Assembly (NCBI GenBank): GCA_947626125.1
Contig: CANQRA010000005.1
Span: 1-39,786 of the forward strand
DNA length: 39,786 bases
From: an uncultured Bacilli bacterium
Lineage (GTDB): Bacteria; Bacillota_I; Bacilli_A; RF39; UBA660
Direction: 5' to 3'
Made by a program: the position numbers and the translations under genes. The notes beneath the pieces were generated by a model. The model had not been told where the DNA came from and did no database searches. It was given only the letters and a program-made list of their open reading frames with translations. Of this stretch, positions 16,889-25,933 are shown piece after piece (position 1 is the stretch's first letter; every line of letters starts with the position of its first letter).

Positions 16889-18796
16889 TTATTCTACCCT
16901 GTAATTATCTTCCATGGTGAAGATGATATTTTCTTCAATCCATTCTTTACGAGGCTCTACTTTATCCCCCATTAAAACATTAACTCTTTTTTCCGCTAAA
17001 GAAGCATCATTGATATTTACTCTAATAAGGGTTCTTGTATCGGGGTTCATCGTGGTATCCCAAAGTTCATCAGGATTCATTTCACCTAAACCTTTATTTC
17101 GCGATATATCTGGTTTACCCGTATTTTCCGAAACAATCTTATATCTTTCTTCATCACTATAAGCATAAAAATGTTTTTTACCATAATCTATTTTATATAA
17201 TGGTGGTTTAGCAATATAAAGTTTACCGGCTTCAATTAAAGGACGCATAAAACGATAAAAGAATGTTAAAAGTAAAATTTGAATATGGGAACCATCAACA
17301 TCGGCATCGGTCATAATAATAACTTTATCATAGGCAGAATCTTCCACGATAAAATCACTACCTAAGCCAGCGCCAATCGTATGAATAATCGTATTTATTT
17401 CTTCATTTTTTAAAATTTCTTCCACACTAGTTTTTTCGGCATTAATTACTTTTCCTCTTAAAGGCAAAATTGCTTGGAATTTACGGTCTCTTCCACTTTT
17501 AGCAGAACCACCCGCAGAATCCCCTTCCACTAAGAAAAGCTCATTAATCTTGCCATTTTTAGTGGTCGCCGGAGCTAGTTTACCCGATAAATTTTTTTCT
17601 AGTTTATTTTTGCCTTTACCATTTCTGGCTTCTTCCCGAGCTTTTCTCGCAGCTTCTCTAGCTACTTTACTTTTTAAAGCTTTTTCCACAATATTTAAAG
17701 CAATCTCTTTATTTTCTTCTAAGAAAAATTTAATCTTTTCATAAGTAATACTTTCGGTTATACTCCTTGCTTCTGGTGTACCCAATTTTCCCTTAGTTTG
17801 GCCTTCAAATTGTAAGCTTGCTTCAGGAATTCTTAAATTAATAACCGCGGTTAAACCTTCTCTTACATCCGAACCATCAAAAGTATTATCTTTGCCTTTA
17901 ATTAAATTATTATTTTTAACATAATCGTTGAAGGCTTTAGTGATGCCAGTTTTAAAACCAACTTCATGTGTACCTCCATCACTCGTCTTAACATTATTAA
18001 CAAAGGAAACAATATTCTCATTATAAGTATCGGTATATTGCAACGCTACATTAACTTCAATATCATTTTTAGTTCCACTAAAATTTAAAACTTTATGCAA
18101 AGTATTTTTACCATCGTTAATATATTCAACAAAATTAGTTAATCCGTCATCATAATGATATTTAACTTCTCTTTTACTTTCTTCATCGATTACTTCAATA
18201 GTGACACTAGGAATTAAAAACGCACTTTCTTGCATTCTTTCACAAATTGTTGTATAAGAAAAAGAACAATTCTTAAAAATCGTATAATCCGGCATAAAGG
18301 TTACAACTGTCCCGGTTTTGTTCGAATCCCCTACTTTTTTTAAAGGTGATTCTACTTTTCCCCCATCCGTAAACCTAATATTCGAAATTACTCCATCCCG
18401 ATAAATTAAAACATCCATTTTACTACTTAGAGCATTAACAACGGATGCGCCAACACCATGAAGGCCACCACTTACTTTATAGTTACCTGATTCAAATTTA
18501 CCACCGGCATGTAAGATGGTATAAATAACCTCAGGAGTTGATTTACCACTTTCATGCATCCCAATTGGAACTCCTCTTCCATTATCAGCGATAGTAATAG
18601 AACCATCCCCATGTAAAACAATTTTTATATAATTACCATATCCATTAATAATTTCATCGATGGCATTATCAACAATTTCCCATACTAAATGATGAAGCCC
18701 TCTTTTATCGGTAGAACCTATATACATACCAGGCCTTTTTCTTACAGCTTCTAATCCTTCAAGTATTTTAATTGATGTTTCATCATATTTTGTCAT
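16889..18796 (-). CDS. parE: DNA topoisomerase IV subunit B
   Basis: 635 residues, normal for ParE. GHKL ATPase motifs: [16 protein letters not shown] and [15 protein letters not shown]. The transducer domain follows with [12 protein letters not shown], then the TOPRIM domain with [28 protein letters not shown] and the metal-binding [11 protein letters not shown]. The C-terminus is the short [17 protein letters not shown] segment without the insert seen in some GyrB. It supplies the ATPase of topoisomerase IV and is cotranscribed with parC. Named ParE because it is paired with a ParC-type subunit. Confidence 0.95.
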   Translation of the reverse strand: MTKYDETSIKILEGLEAVRKRPGMYIGSTDKRGLHHLVWEIVDNAIDEIINGYGNYIKIVLHGDGSITIADNGRGVPIGMHESGKSTPEVIYTILHAGGKFESGNYKVSGGLHGVGASVVNALSSKMDVLIYRDGVISNIRFTDGGKVESPLKKVGDSNKTGTVVTFMPDYTIFKNCSFSYTTICERMQESAFLIPSVTIEVIDEESKREVKYHYDDGLTNFVEYINDGKNTLHKVLNFSGTKNDIEVNVALQYTDTYNENIVSFVNNVKTSDGGTHEVGFKTGITKAFNDYVKNNNLIKGKDNTFDGSDVREGLTAVINLRIPEASLQFEGQTKGKLGTPEARSITESITYEKIKFFLEENKEIALNIVEKALKSKVAREAARKAREEARNGKGKNKLEKNLSGKLAPATTKNGKINELFLVEGDSAGGSAKSGRDRKFQAILPLRGKVINAEKTSVEEILKNEEINTIIHTIGAGLGSDFIVEDSAYDKVIIMTDADVDGSHIQILLLTFFYRFMRPLIEAGKLYIAKPPLYKIDYGKKHFYAYSDEERYKIVSENTGKPDISRNKGLGEMNPDELWDTTMNPDTRTLIRVNINDASLAEKRVNVLMGDKVEPRKEWIEENIIFTMEDNYRVE

Positions 18797-18873
18797 ATCT
18801 ATTCACCATAAATATTTTAACATTTAAATTTTAAGATGTAAATTAAGGAAAGAACAATTTTCCTTTATTTTGG

Positions 18874-18900
18874 CAGAAAAAAACTCTTAAATTAAGAGTT
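18874..18900 (-). terminator. Rho-independent terminator after the acidic membrane protein gene
   Basis: On the minus strand a 9-bp stem AACTCTTAA/TTAAGAGTT with a single-base loop position and a T7 run overlaps the stop codon of the 307-residue gene. The tail TTTTTTTCTGCCAA is identical to that of the terminator at 2250-2283. Confidence 0.75.
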
Positions 18901-19823
18901 TAATTACGAACATCATAAGATTCACCGGTTAAATCACTTAAGGATGGTAAATCAATTTTAACGGTTTCTTCCATAACATCATTATTATTGGAAATATTCT
19001 TTTTTAAAGTTGGTAATTCCATTTCTAATTCTTCTTTCTTAGGAATATCTTTAACTTCTTCTTTTACTTCAGCCTTTGGTATATCAATTTTTGGTTCTTC
19101 GACAAAGACAGAACTAAAAACTTCTTTATTTTTAAAATCATTTTCTTTTATTTCTTCTTTTTTATTTTCTTCTTCAATATTTTTGATTATATCATCAAAA
19201 TTAAATTCCGGTATTTTAGGAGCATCTGCAGTATCAGGAATAGGAGTATCATTGAAAACAAATGGTTTTTCTTCTTCCTTAGCAAATACTGGGGTAAATG
19301 GTTCTTCATTTGCTTTTGGTTCTTCAAAATTCAAAGTTTCAATAACAGTCTTTTCCGGTTCTAAATTTTCTACTGGATTATTTACCGGAAGCTCGGCATT
19401 CATATTAAAACTAGTATCATTAAGGCTTTCAATGTTTGGTACGACAATCGTATTATCAAGGACTTTTTCTTGAGCTGCTACTTGAGTGGTTTCTTGGTTT
19501 GGTTCTGGAATGTTTTCAATAGCTATATTAGAAACTGGTATGTTAGTGTCTAAAGTTTCTGGTATATTACCCATAACTTCGTTTGAAGTATTATTAACGG
19601 GAGTATTAATGGTTTCAACCGCGGTTTTATTATCTTCTTCTTTAAAAGTATTTTCCACATTAATTTGTTGAAGTTTTTTCGTTTCTTCGATTTCTCTATT
19701 CTTTTGGTCTTTTTTCCCAAAAAAGAGAACAATAACAAAAATTAGCAATAAAACAATAATGGCTATCATTAAATATGTCCCAAAATATTCATAACTATAT
19801 AATCTATTTAAAAATTCTTCCAT
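18900..19823 (-). CDS. Membrane-anchored acidic low-complexity protein
   Basis: 307 residues, not recognised. One N-terminal transmembrane helix (YFGTYLMIAIIVLLLIFVIVLFFG, residues ~15-38) is followed by KKDQKNR, which suggests the tail is cytoplasmic by the positive-inside rule. The remaining ~265 residues are rich in Glu, Pro, Asn and Lys with repeated phrases such as NIPEPN, PKIDIPKAEVKEEVKDIPK and IDLPSLSDL, predicted to be disordered. It starts behind AGGAG and ends in a terminator, upstream of parE in transcription order and downstream of the SpoVIF-like gene. It could be a scaffold; there is no evidence for a specific role. Confidence 0.7.
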   Translation of the reverse strand: MEEFLNRLYSYEYFGTYLMIAIIVLLLIFVIVLFFGKKDQKNREIEETKKLQQINVENTFKEEDNKTAVETINTPVNNTSNEVMGNIPETLDTNIPVSNIAIENIPEPNQETTQVAAQEKVLDNTIVVPNIESLNDTSFNMNAELPVNNPVENLEPEKTVIETLNFEEPKANEEPFTPVFAKEEEKPFVFNDTPIPDTADAPKIPEFNFDDIIKNIEEENKKEEIKENDFKNKEVFSSVFVEEPKIDIPKAEVKEEVKDIPKKEELEMELPTLKKNISNNNDVMEETVKIDLPSLSDLTGESYDVRN

Positions 19824-19898
19824 TAATTACACTCCTCTTATTCTTACTATAATATAGATTATCACAAAATGAATACCATTGCAAGAAAAAATCATTAA

Positions 19899-20141
19899 TT
19901 AGAACATTTTATCAATGTTATTAGGGACTTTCCCTCCTTGAACTCGGGAGATGATTTTATCGCTTTGCTCCTTAGATATTTTTTTCCCGGTCATTTGGCA
20001 TAAAGTATCAATAACCTCCCTTAAAGTATTTTCATCTTGCATATTACCATTTTGTAATTTATTAGCTAAACTTAATATAGTATCCTTATCTACTTTGGTT
20101 TTTTTCTCTACCTTATTAAAAAAAGAATCACTTAAATTCAT
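19899..20141 (-). CDS. SpoVIF-like small protein
   Basis: 80 residues. The pattern FFNKVEKKTKVDKDTILSLANKLQNGNMQDENTLREVIDTLCQMTGKKISKEQSDKII closely follows the stage VI sporulation protein F family (KKTGV..., N-x-x-DE-x-T-x-R-x-L/V-I, K-x-x-S/V-x-K), which in Bacillus acts late in spore coat formation. An AGGTGG ribosome binding site precedes the ATG. It is alone between mnaA and the acidic membrane protein gene. Other lineages keep such proteins without known spores, so function is not assured. Confidence 0.6.
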   Translation of the reverse strand: MNLSDSFFNKVEKKTKVDKDTILSLANKLQNGNMQDENTLREVIDTLCQMTGKKISKEQSDKIISRVQGGKVPNNIDKMF

Positions 20142-20193
20142 AATCCACCTCTAAAATATCTTATGAATAGTAATTCTTATTTGTGCTAAATAA

Positions 20194-21306
20194 CTAATTT
20201 TTAAATTTTTGGATAATGGCATCCACAATATATTGAGAGGCCTTCCCATCCCCATAAGGATTAGAGGCTTTACTCATTTTCTCGTATTCTTTAGGGTCTG
20301 TTAATAGTTTTTTCGTTTCTTGGTATATAACTTCTTCATCGGTACCCACTAATTTTAAAGTACCAGCTTCTATTCCTTCAGGTCTTTCTGTCGTATCTCT
20401 TAAGACTAAAACTGGTTTACCTAGAGATGGGGCTTCTTCTTGAATTCCTCCACTGTCGGTAAGAATTAAATAACTCTTATTTTGAAAGTTATGAAAATCA
20501 AATACTTCTAAGGGTTCAATTAATTTAACCCGGTCACAGTCTTTAAATATTTCCTTAGCAATATCTCTTACTTTCGGATTTAAATGAATAGGATAAATAA
20601 CTTTAACATCACTAAATTCATTAACTATTCTTTTAATCGCGGTAAAAATATGCCGCATAGGTTCGCCTAGATTTTCTCTTCTATGACAAGTAAGTAAAAT
20701 CATTCTTTCGTTATCTTGAAGCCATTCTAAATCTTCGTGATGATAATTACCTAAAACAGTGGTTTGTAAAGCATCAATCGCGGTATTTCCGGTAATATAT
20801 ATTTTATCTTCGCTAATATTTTCTTTAAGTAAATTATCTTTGCTTATTTCAGTGGGAGCAAAATACATATCGGTTAGCCGGTCAACCATTTGGCGATTCA
20901 TTTCTTCGGGGTATGGAGCGTATTTATCATAGGTACGAAGGCCTGCTTCCACATGCCCAATTGAAACATTGTTATAGAAAGCGGCTAAAGCTCCAGCAAA
21001 AGTAGTCGTGGTATCACCATGGACTAAGACAATATCTGGAGCACATTCTTTAATAACATTTTCTAATCCACTTAAAGCTCTAGTGGTTATTTCTGTTAAA
21101 GTTTGCCCTTGTTTCATAATGTTTAAATCATAGTCGGGTTTAATTTGAAAAGTCTCTAATACTTGGTCAAGCATTTCTCTATGTTGAGCCGTAACACAAA
21201 CAATACTTTCGATTTCTTCTCTACTTTCTAATTCTTTAACTAAGGGAGCCATTTTAATCGCTTCAGGTCGCGTCCCAAAAATACTCATTACTTTAATTTT
21301 CTTCAT
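20194..21306 (-). CDS. mnaA: UDP-N-acetylglucosamine 2-epimerase (non-hydrolysing)
   Basis: 370 residues from the ATG at 21306; the track begins three codons earlier at a TTG. Family motifs are IFGTRPEAIKMAPLV, VHGDTTTTFAGALAAFY, HVEAGLRTYDKYAPYPEEMNRQ, LLTCHRRENLGEP and LTDSGGIQEEAPSLGKPVLVLRDTTERPE. The enzyme converts UDP-GlcNAc to UDP-ManNAc in the cytoplasm. It is the last gene of the 15-kb glycopolymer locus, which also encodes the WecC dehydrogenase and the TagA/WecG transferase that would use its product. The ribosome binding site is weak for both candidate starts. Confidence 0.93.
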   Translation of the reverse strand: MKKIKVMSIFGTRPEAIKMAPLVKELESREEIESIVCVTAQHREMLDQVLETFQIKPDYDLNIMKQGQTLTEITTRALSGLENVIKECAPDIVLVHGDTTTTFAGALAAFYNNVSIGHVEAGLRTYDKYAPYPEEMNRQMVDRLTDMYFAPTEISKDNLLKENISEDKIYITGNTAIDALQTTVLGNYHHEDLEWLQDNERMILLTCHRRENLGEPMRHIFTAIKRIVNEFSDVKVIYPIHLNPKVRDIAKEIFKDCDRVKLIEPLEVFDFHNFQNKSYLILTDSGGIQEEAPSLGKPVLVLRDTTERPEGIEAGTLKLVGTDEEVIYQETKKLLTDPKEYEKMSKASNPYGDGKASQYIVDAIIQKFKN

Positions 21307-21327
21307 TTTCTTCAACTTCTTTCTTTA

Positions 21328-23913
21328 TTAAATTTTCGATTTTAATTCTTTATAATTTTTTATATCATTTTGAGGAATACTAATTTTATTGTTTTGCAAG
21401 TAAGTAATTTTACTTTCAATATATTGCATAATTTGTTTATTAATTGTTTTATCAAATTGCCATAAGTAATTTTGGGTAAACAATAAGTCTTCTAAAGTTA
21501 CTATTTCATAATCAGTACCACTAAAAACACCATTTTGATTAACTTGATACCATAAATCACCATTTTCTTTAATCCATTTATCTTTAAAGCCGATTATATT
21601 ATTGAGCATTTCTTTAGCTACTTGATAATATTTTTTATCATTAGTTACCTCATATGCTTTAAATAAATAATTAATTAAAGCTAATTGATGATTAAAAGAA
21701 GAATGCGTATAAGTTTTATTGGAATAAGCAAAATAATCTTGCATCAATAAAAGATTATCCACCGTATATACTCCCTCTTTATTTTGCCAATTATGATAGA
21801 TAAAATCAGCATATGCTAAAAAGGCTTCTAAATATTTTTCCTTCTTTTCTCTTTCATATTTAGTTAATAAAAGATAACCTATCGTTTCATTATATCTTGT
21901 ATCAATATAATAAGCTTTGGTACCATAATCTTTACTTAACCAAGTACTCGTATATTCAGTTAACCAAATGCCGGAAGATGAATGTCTTGGGGTATAATTA
22001 TATAATACATAAAAAGCATTTTCACTTAAAGCTTGGAAAAGAGGACTCTTATCAGTAAGACTAGCATTATAAAAATCTTCTTCAATCAATTTACCTAATA
22101 TTTTACTATATCCTTCCCGGGTAAAAGGGTCAATTGAATATTGAATTTTATATAAATTACCTTTATAAGTAAGCCAAGAACTATTATTATTAATAATATC
22201 AATAAATTGTTTTAAGCTATCTTCACTAGCAAATAATGGATTTTCACTAGTAATTACATAAGTATCTACAGAAGTATTGGGATTAATTATGATTTCTTTC
22301 TTGTTATCCTTAAAATCAATTTCTTGACTTATTAAATCGTAAACAACTGATTTATTGCCTCCTTCATAATTACTAATCAATGTTTTATACGATATACTTC
22401 TTCCTAAAATCATTTCTTGCTTAGAATCTTTAAAGTACCCGATTGGTAAAAGCTTCTTATCATAACCTACTACTGTACTATATGGTGGTCTTTCGTTAAA
22501 AGAAGCAAAATCTTTTAAAGTAGTTAATTGTTCCTTACTTAAAGTTAAATTAATTTTAACTAACGCCTCTTGATTATTAATGGTTATAAAGTTTAATACT
22601 ACCCCATTAATATTTCTTTGAGAGAAAATAATCGTAGCAATTAATTTGTTATGCTTTTTTAAATAATAGTAGTAAATATCTTCTTTAAGAGCCTCATCAT
22701 TATAATGATTTTCTTCGGCCAAATCTAACTCATAATCATTCAAAACTTTTAAAGTGTTTTGTAATTCCAAATCTACAATTATATTAGAAGTGGAAGATTT
22801 AATTAAGAATGGTAGAAGAAAAGAAAGAACTATGATTCCTATTAATAAGAGAAGTTTCTTTAAAGTAAAGATAGTAGCGTACTCTTCTTCTTTGACATCT
22901 TCTTGGCGAAGGCATAAACCAATAATAAGAGCCATAATAGGTAAATAAATAATATTAGTCATAAAGCAAAAAATTATGATAGATATTATATAAGGATTAT
23001 TTAAAACATGTAATTTTTTTAGCAAATAATAATAAAGGGAGAGATAAAGGAGAAAACCTAATATTCCTAGATGGAGAAAAACGGTTATAATACTATCGCT
23101 TAAATTAATAAAATGATAATTATAGCCCCAGATAATATCCTTTATGTCAGTAGTTTTAAATGAGGAAATAAAATCACTATAAGTATTAATGTTAGTTACT
23201 TCATAAGGATGGATGGGAAATTCATAATCATTAATAACATAATTAGTCTTATTTTCTAATGAAGGGGTATGAAGGAAAAGAAAAGAAGAAAGACTAAAAA
23301 TTAAAAGAATACTTAAAATAACAATGCCTTTTCTCGTTTGATGATTTTGCAGATGGAAATAGATTGACGTTATAATTAAAATAGCCGCATAAAGCAATAA
23401 TAGATTGTTTTTAAAAATTAGAGATAAGGAGATTGTTATAATAATAATTATATATTTCAACCATTCTTTGGCTGGATAAATTAAAATTAAACAACTCAAT
23501 ATTAAAATTAATTCTTCTAAATTTAGAGTATGACTTAAAATCATCTTAATTATCATAATTAAACTTAAGATAAGAAGAAAAATAAAGCTACTCTTTTGAT
23601 TATCTTTATCTTTATTTTGACAAATAAAATAGATTAGCAAAGGAAAAGCAAAAATTTTAATTAAGATAAAAATAGATTTTACCGCGTAAACTAAATTATA
23701 ACGAAAGAATTTAAATAAAAAGTAAGTTATAAAATAAAAAACTAATAAATAAATTATTTTAGGGAATGTTTTAGGAATTTTATTTTTTATGCTTAAGAAT
23801 AAGATTAATAAGCAAAGAAATAAAAGGGAAAATTTAGTAACAATATTATAATTTGTAAATATATCAAGAGTAGTTAGCAATATAATTATAATATAAATAA
23901 TATTCTTTTTCAT
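21328..23913 (-). CDS. Wzy/O-antigen-ligase-like polymerase fused to a large extracellular helical domain
   Basis: 861 residues. About eleven transmembrane helices occupy residues 1-375, with the longest external loop (HPYEVTNINTYSDFISSF...) between TM helices in the second half, as in Wzy and O-antigen ligases. After the last helix (KKLLLLIGIIVLSFLLPFLI) come about 480 external residues: a beta-rich stretch with NTSVDTYVITSENPLF, then an alpha-helical part with TSTWLSKDYGTKAYYIDTRYNETIGYLLL and HSSFNHQLALINYLFKAYEVT. That last part resembles the alpha/alpha-barrel of D-glucuronyl C5-epimerase-type enzymes (my inference). The 880-residue protein at 30959-33601 shares this architecture. Its likely job is polymerising or ligating the glycan made by this locus, perhaps with a modifying or length-sensing outer domain. 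Confidence 0.65.
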   Translation of the reverse strand: MKKNIIYIIIILLTTLDIFTNYNIVTKFSLLFLCLLILFLSIKNKIPKTFPKIIYLLVFYFITYFLFKFFRYNLVYAVKSIFILIKIFAFPLLIYFICQNKDKDNQKSSFIFLLILSLIMIIKMILSHTLNLEELILILSCLILIYPAKEWLKYIIIIITISLSLIFKNNLLLLYAAILIITSIYFHLQNHQTRKGIVILSILLIFSLSSFLFLHTPSLENKTNYVINDYEFPIHPYEVTNINTYSDFISSFKTTDIKDIIWGYNYHFINLSDSIITVFLHLGILGFLLYLSLYYYLLKKLHVLNNPYIISIIIFCFMTNIIYLPIMALIIGLCLRQEDVKEEEYATIFTLKKLLLLIGIIVLSFLLPFLIKSSTSNIIVDLELQNTLKVLNDYELDLAEENHYNDEALKEDIYYYYLKKHNKLIATIIFSQRNINGVVLNFITINNQEALVKINLTLSKEQLTTLKDFASFNERPPYSTVVGYDKKLLPIGYFKDSKQEMILGRSISYKTLISNYEGGNKSVVYDLISQEIDFKDNKKEIIINPNTSVDTYVITSENPLFASEDSLKQFIDIINNNSSWLTYKGNLYKIQYSIDPFTREGYSKILGKLIEEDFYNASLTDKSPLFQALSENAFYVLYNYTPRHSSSGIWLTEYTSTWLSKDYGTKAYYIDTRYNETIGYLLLTKYEREKKEKYLEAFLAYADFIYHNWQNKEGVYTVDNLLLMQDYFAYSNKTYTHSSFNHQLALINYLFKAYEVTNDKKYYQVAKEMLNNIIGFKDKWIKENGDLWYQVNQNGVFSGTDYEIVTLEDLLFTQNYLWQFDKTINKQIMQYIESKITYLQNNKISIPQNDIKNYKELKSKI

Positions 23914-23924
23914 AAATCCTCCCT

Positions 23925-24974
23925 TTAATTAAATAAATTATCTAACGATGCCATTATTTGTTCATTATATTGTCTTAAATCATCAAACACTTTAGGCTTT
24001 TTCTCCGCTTTTTTAAGAGCTTCGACGATGTCATCGTACCCCTTTAAATCATTATTGTATTGTTCTAAATTTTTACTCATAAATAATTCAAGACCTAAGC
24101 ATTTTGCTTCCCATAAAACCATTCCTTGTCCTTCATAACGACTAGTTAAAGCAAAACCATCCATTAATTTTAAATACTTATAAGGATTTTTTTGATAGCC
24201 TAAAAAACTTACATACTCATTTAAATGCCATTTATTCACTAATTTATTTAATTTCTTTTGTTCTTTACCAGAACCAATTAAATAAAAATGAAAATCTTGG
24301 CGAAATAACACTAATTCTTTTAAATCCTTTAATAAGATATCAAACCCTTTTTGAATATTTAAATGGCCTAAAGAACAAAGATTATATTTTTGGGGGTCAA
24401 CTACTAAATCGCATTCTTCTTCGGCTTTTTTGAATATTTCTTCGGTATCGATTAAATTAGGAATTATATGATATTTTATCTCTTTTAAATGATTACTCTT
24501 TAAAAATGGTAAAATTACGCCCTTCGATACGCCGACATATTCATCAAAATATTTATTCTTATCTTTGGTTAAAAGATTAGCTATTTTATATTTTTTATCA
24601 TATTTGGCTTTTTCGATAACATTATTGTGAATCCACATAACTTTTTTATGGGCAGAACATTTTAAGGCATTTAAAGCAGTTAATTTTTGATATCCATCAA
24701 AATCAATCGCCACATCATATTTTTTATTTAATCCCTCATATTGAAAACATTTATTTAAAATTTTATATGGTAAATATTTAAATAATTTATGATGTTCTTT
24801 TAAATAATATATTTTTATTTCTTTAGGTATTTTATCTTGATAAAAATTCTTTTTCCCCATTAAATAAACATCTATTTCATATTTTTTTAAATCAATATTA
24901 TTTAAAAGATTATACAATGACTTTTGAATTCCTCCAACACTTAAATCGTTAGAAAAGATAGCTATTTTTTTCAT
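23925..24974 (-). CDS. Glycosyltransferase family 4
   Basis: 349 residues with a two-Rossmann GT-B layout. The N-terminus IFSNDLSVGGIQKSLYNLLNNID is the GGIxxxxxxL motif of GT4 acceptor domains. The C-terminal donor domain has SLGHLNIQKGFDILLKDL, FYLIGSGKEQKKL and the E-x7-E motif region in RYEGQGMVLWEAKCLGLE. It transfers a sugar from an activated donor to the growing lipid-linked unit at the cytoplasmic face. The start overlaps the GT2 stop by 4 bases (ATGA). Donor and linkage unknown. Confidence 0.88.
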   Translation of the reverse strand: MKKIAIFSNDLSVGGIQKSLYNLLNNIDLKKYEIDVYLMGKKNFYQDKIPKEIKIYYLKEHHKLFKYLPYKILNKCFQYEGLNKKYDVAIDFDGYQKLTALNALKCSAHKKVMWIHNNVIEKAKYDKKYKIANLLTKDKNKYFDEYVGVSKGVILPFLKSNHLKEIKYHIIPNLIDTEEIFKKAEEECDLVVDPQKYNLCSLGHLNIQKGFDILLKDLKELVLFRQDFHFYLIGSGKEQKKLNKLVNKWHLNEYVSFLGYQKNPYKYLKLMDGFALTSRYEGQGMVLWEAKCLGLELFMSKNLEQYNNDLKGYDDIVEALKKAEKKPKVFDDLRQYNEQIMASLDNLFN

Positions 24975-25933
24975 TTTTTACCTCGCATTAAATCTATTAT
25001 TTTTATCATTTTGGTCCACTTTTTATTAATGAGAAAAGCAGTTAGTTTATATTTTATGGATGATTTTTTAAAATATCTATTTTTTTTCCAATTAGGAAAA
25101 TGTTCTCTCATAAAAGAATTAATCACGGGTATTTTCTTATCCGGGTCATTAAATCGTGCATACCTTAAACCAGCACTCATAAGCAAATGACGAATAAATA
25201 AATACTCTATCTCATCGAAATATTTTTTATATGTAACTTCTTTTTGGGCATTTTTTAAAAGAAGAGACATTGACGTAAAGATATCATCAAAATCGTTGGT
25301 GTACTTCGATGAATTCATTACAGAGTTACTATTATCATAATAATAATAAAGAACTTCTGGTAAAGCTTTAATTTTAACATCAGTCTTTAAACCTAGAAGA
25401 GGTATAACGGCAATATCTTCATATTTATGAAGAAGGGGAAAAGAAAAATTATTTTGTTGTAAAAACGCTTTTTTGATAAGCATATTACAAGGTCCTACTT
25501 TAGTTAAAATAAAATTTCTTATCTCATCTTGACTTAAGCATTCTATAAGGGGCTTTATTTTTTCACCTTTAACTTTGGCTAAAGCACAAGTCACTATATC
25601 ATAATCATTTTGAATAATTTCTTTATATAACTTTTCTAGCATCGTACTAGCTAAAAAGTCATCACTATCGATAAAAGTAATATACTCACCTTTGGCTATC
25701 TTTAAGCCTTTATTCCTAGAATAACTTTGACCATGATTTTTTTGCTTTAAATAATGCAAATTTAACTTCAATTTATATTGTTTAATAATTTCTTCACTCT
25801 TATCGGTAGAGCCATCATTGATAATGATTACTTCAACATCGTCTAGATTAAAGGTTTGCTTAGTAATAGAATCTAGACACCTTTTAAGATAATCTGCACT
25901 GTTAAAAACGGGAATTATTATCGAAATTTTCAT
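24971..25933 (-). CDS. Glycosyltransferase family 2
   Basis: 320 residues, GT-A fold. The N-terminus ISIIIPVFNSADYLKRCLDSITKQTF is typical, followed by VIIINDGSTDKSEEII and the metal-binding FIDSDDFL. The C-terminal region (HKYEDIAVIPLLGLK) holds the base-type acidic pair and a helical tail ending in basic residues. It is translationally coupled with the flippase gene upstream and the GT4 gene downstream (both ATGA overlaps). The sugar is unknown. Confidence 0.9.
   Translation of the reverse strand: MKISIIIPVFNSADYLKRCLDSITKQTFNLDDVEVIIINDGSTDKSEEIIKQYKLKLNLHYLKQKNHGQSYSRNKGLKIAKGEYITFIDSDDFLASTMLEKLYKEIIQNDYDIVTCALAKVKGEKIKPLIECLSQDEIRNFILTKVGPCNMLIKKAFLQQNNFSFPLLHKYEDIAVIPLLGLKTDVKIKALPEVLYYYYDNSNSVMNSSKYTNDFDDIFTSMSLLLKNAQKEVTYKKYFDEIEYLFIRHLLMSAGLRYARFNDPDKKIPVINSFMREHFPNWKKNRYFKKSSIKYKLTAFLINKKWTKMIKIIDLMRGKK

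Noticed and set aside
14398-18796. Possible gyrA-gyrB rather than parC-parE
   Set aside because: [14 protein letters not shown] and [29 protein letters not shown] are the ParC forms of these motifs, and the gene order parE-parC with a 10-base gap fits topoisomerase IV.
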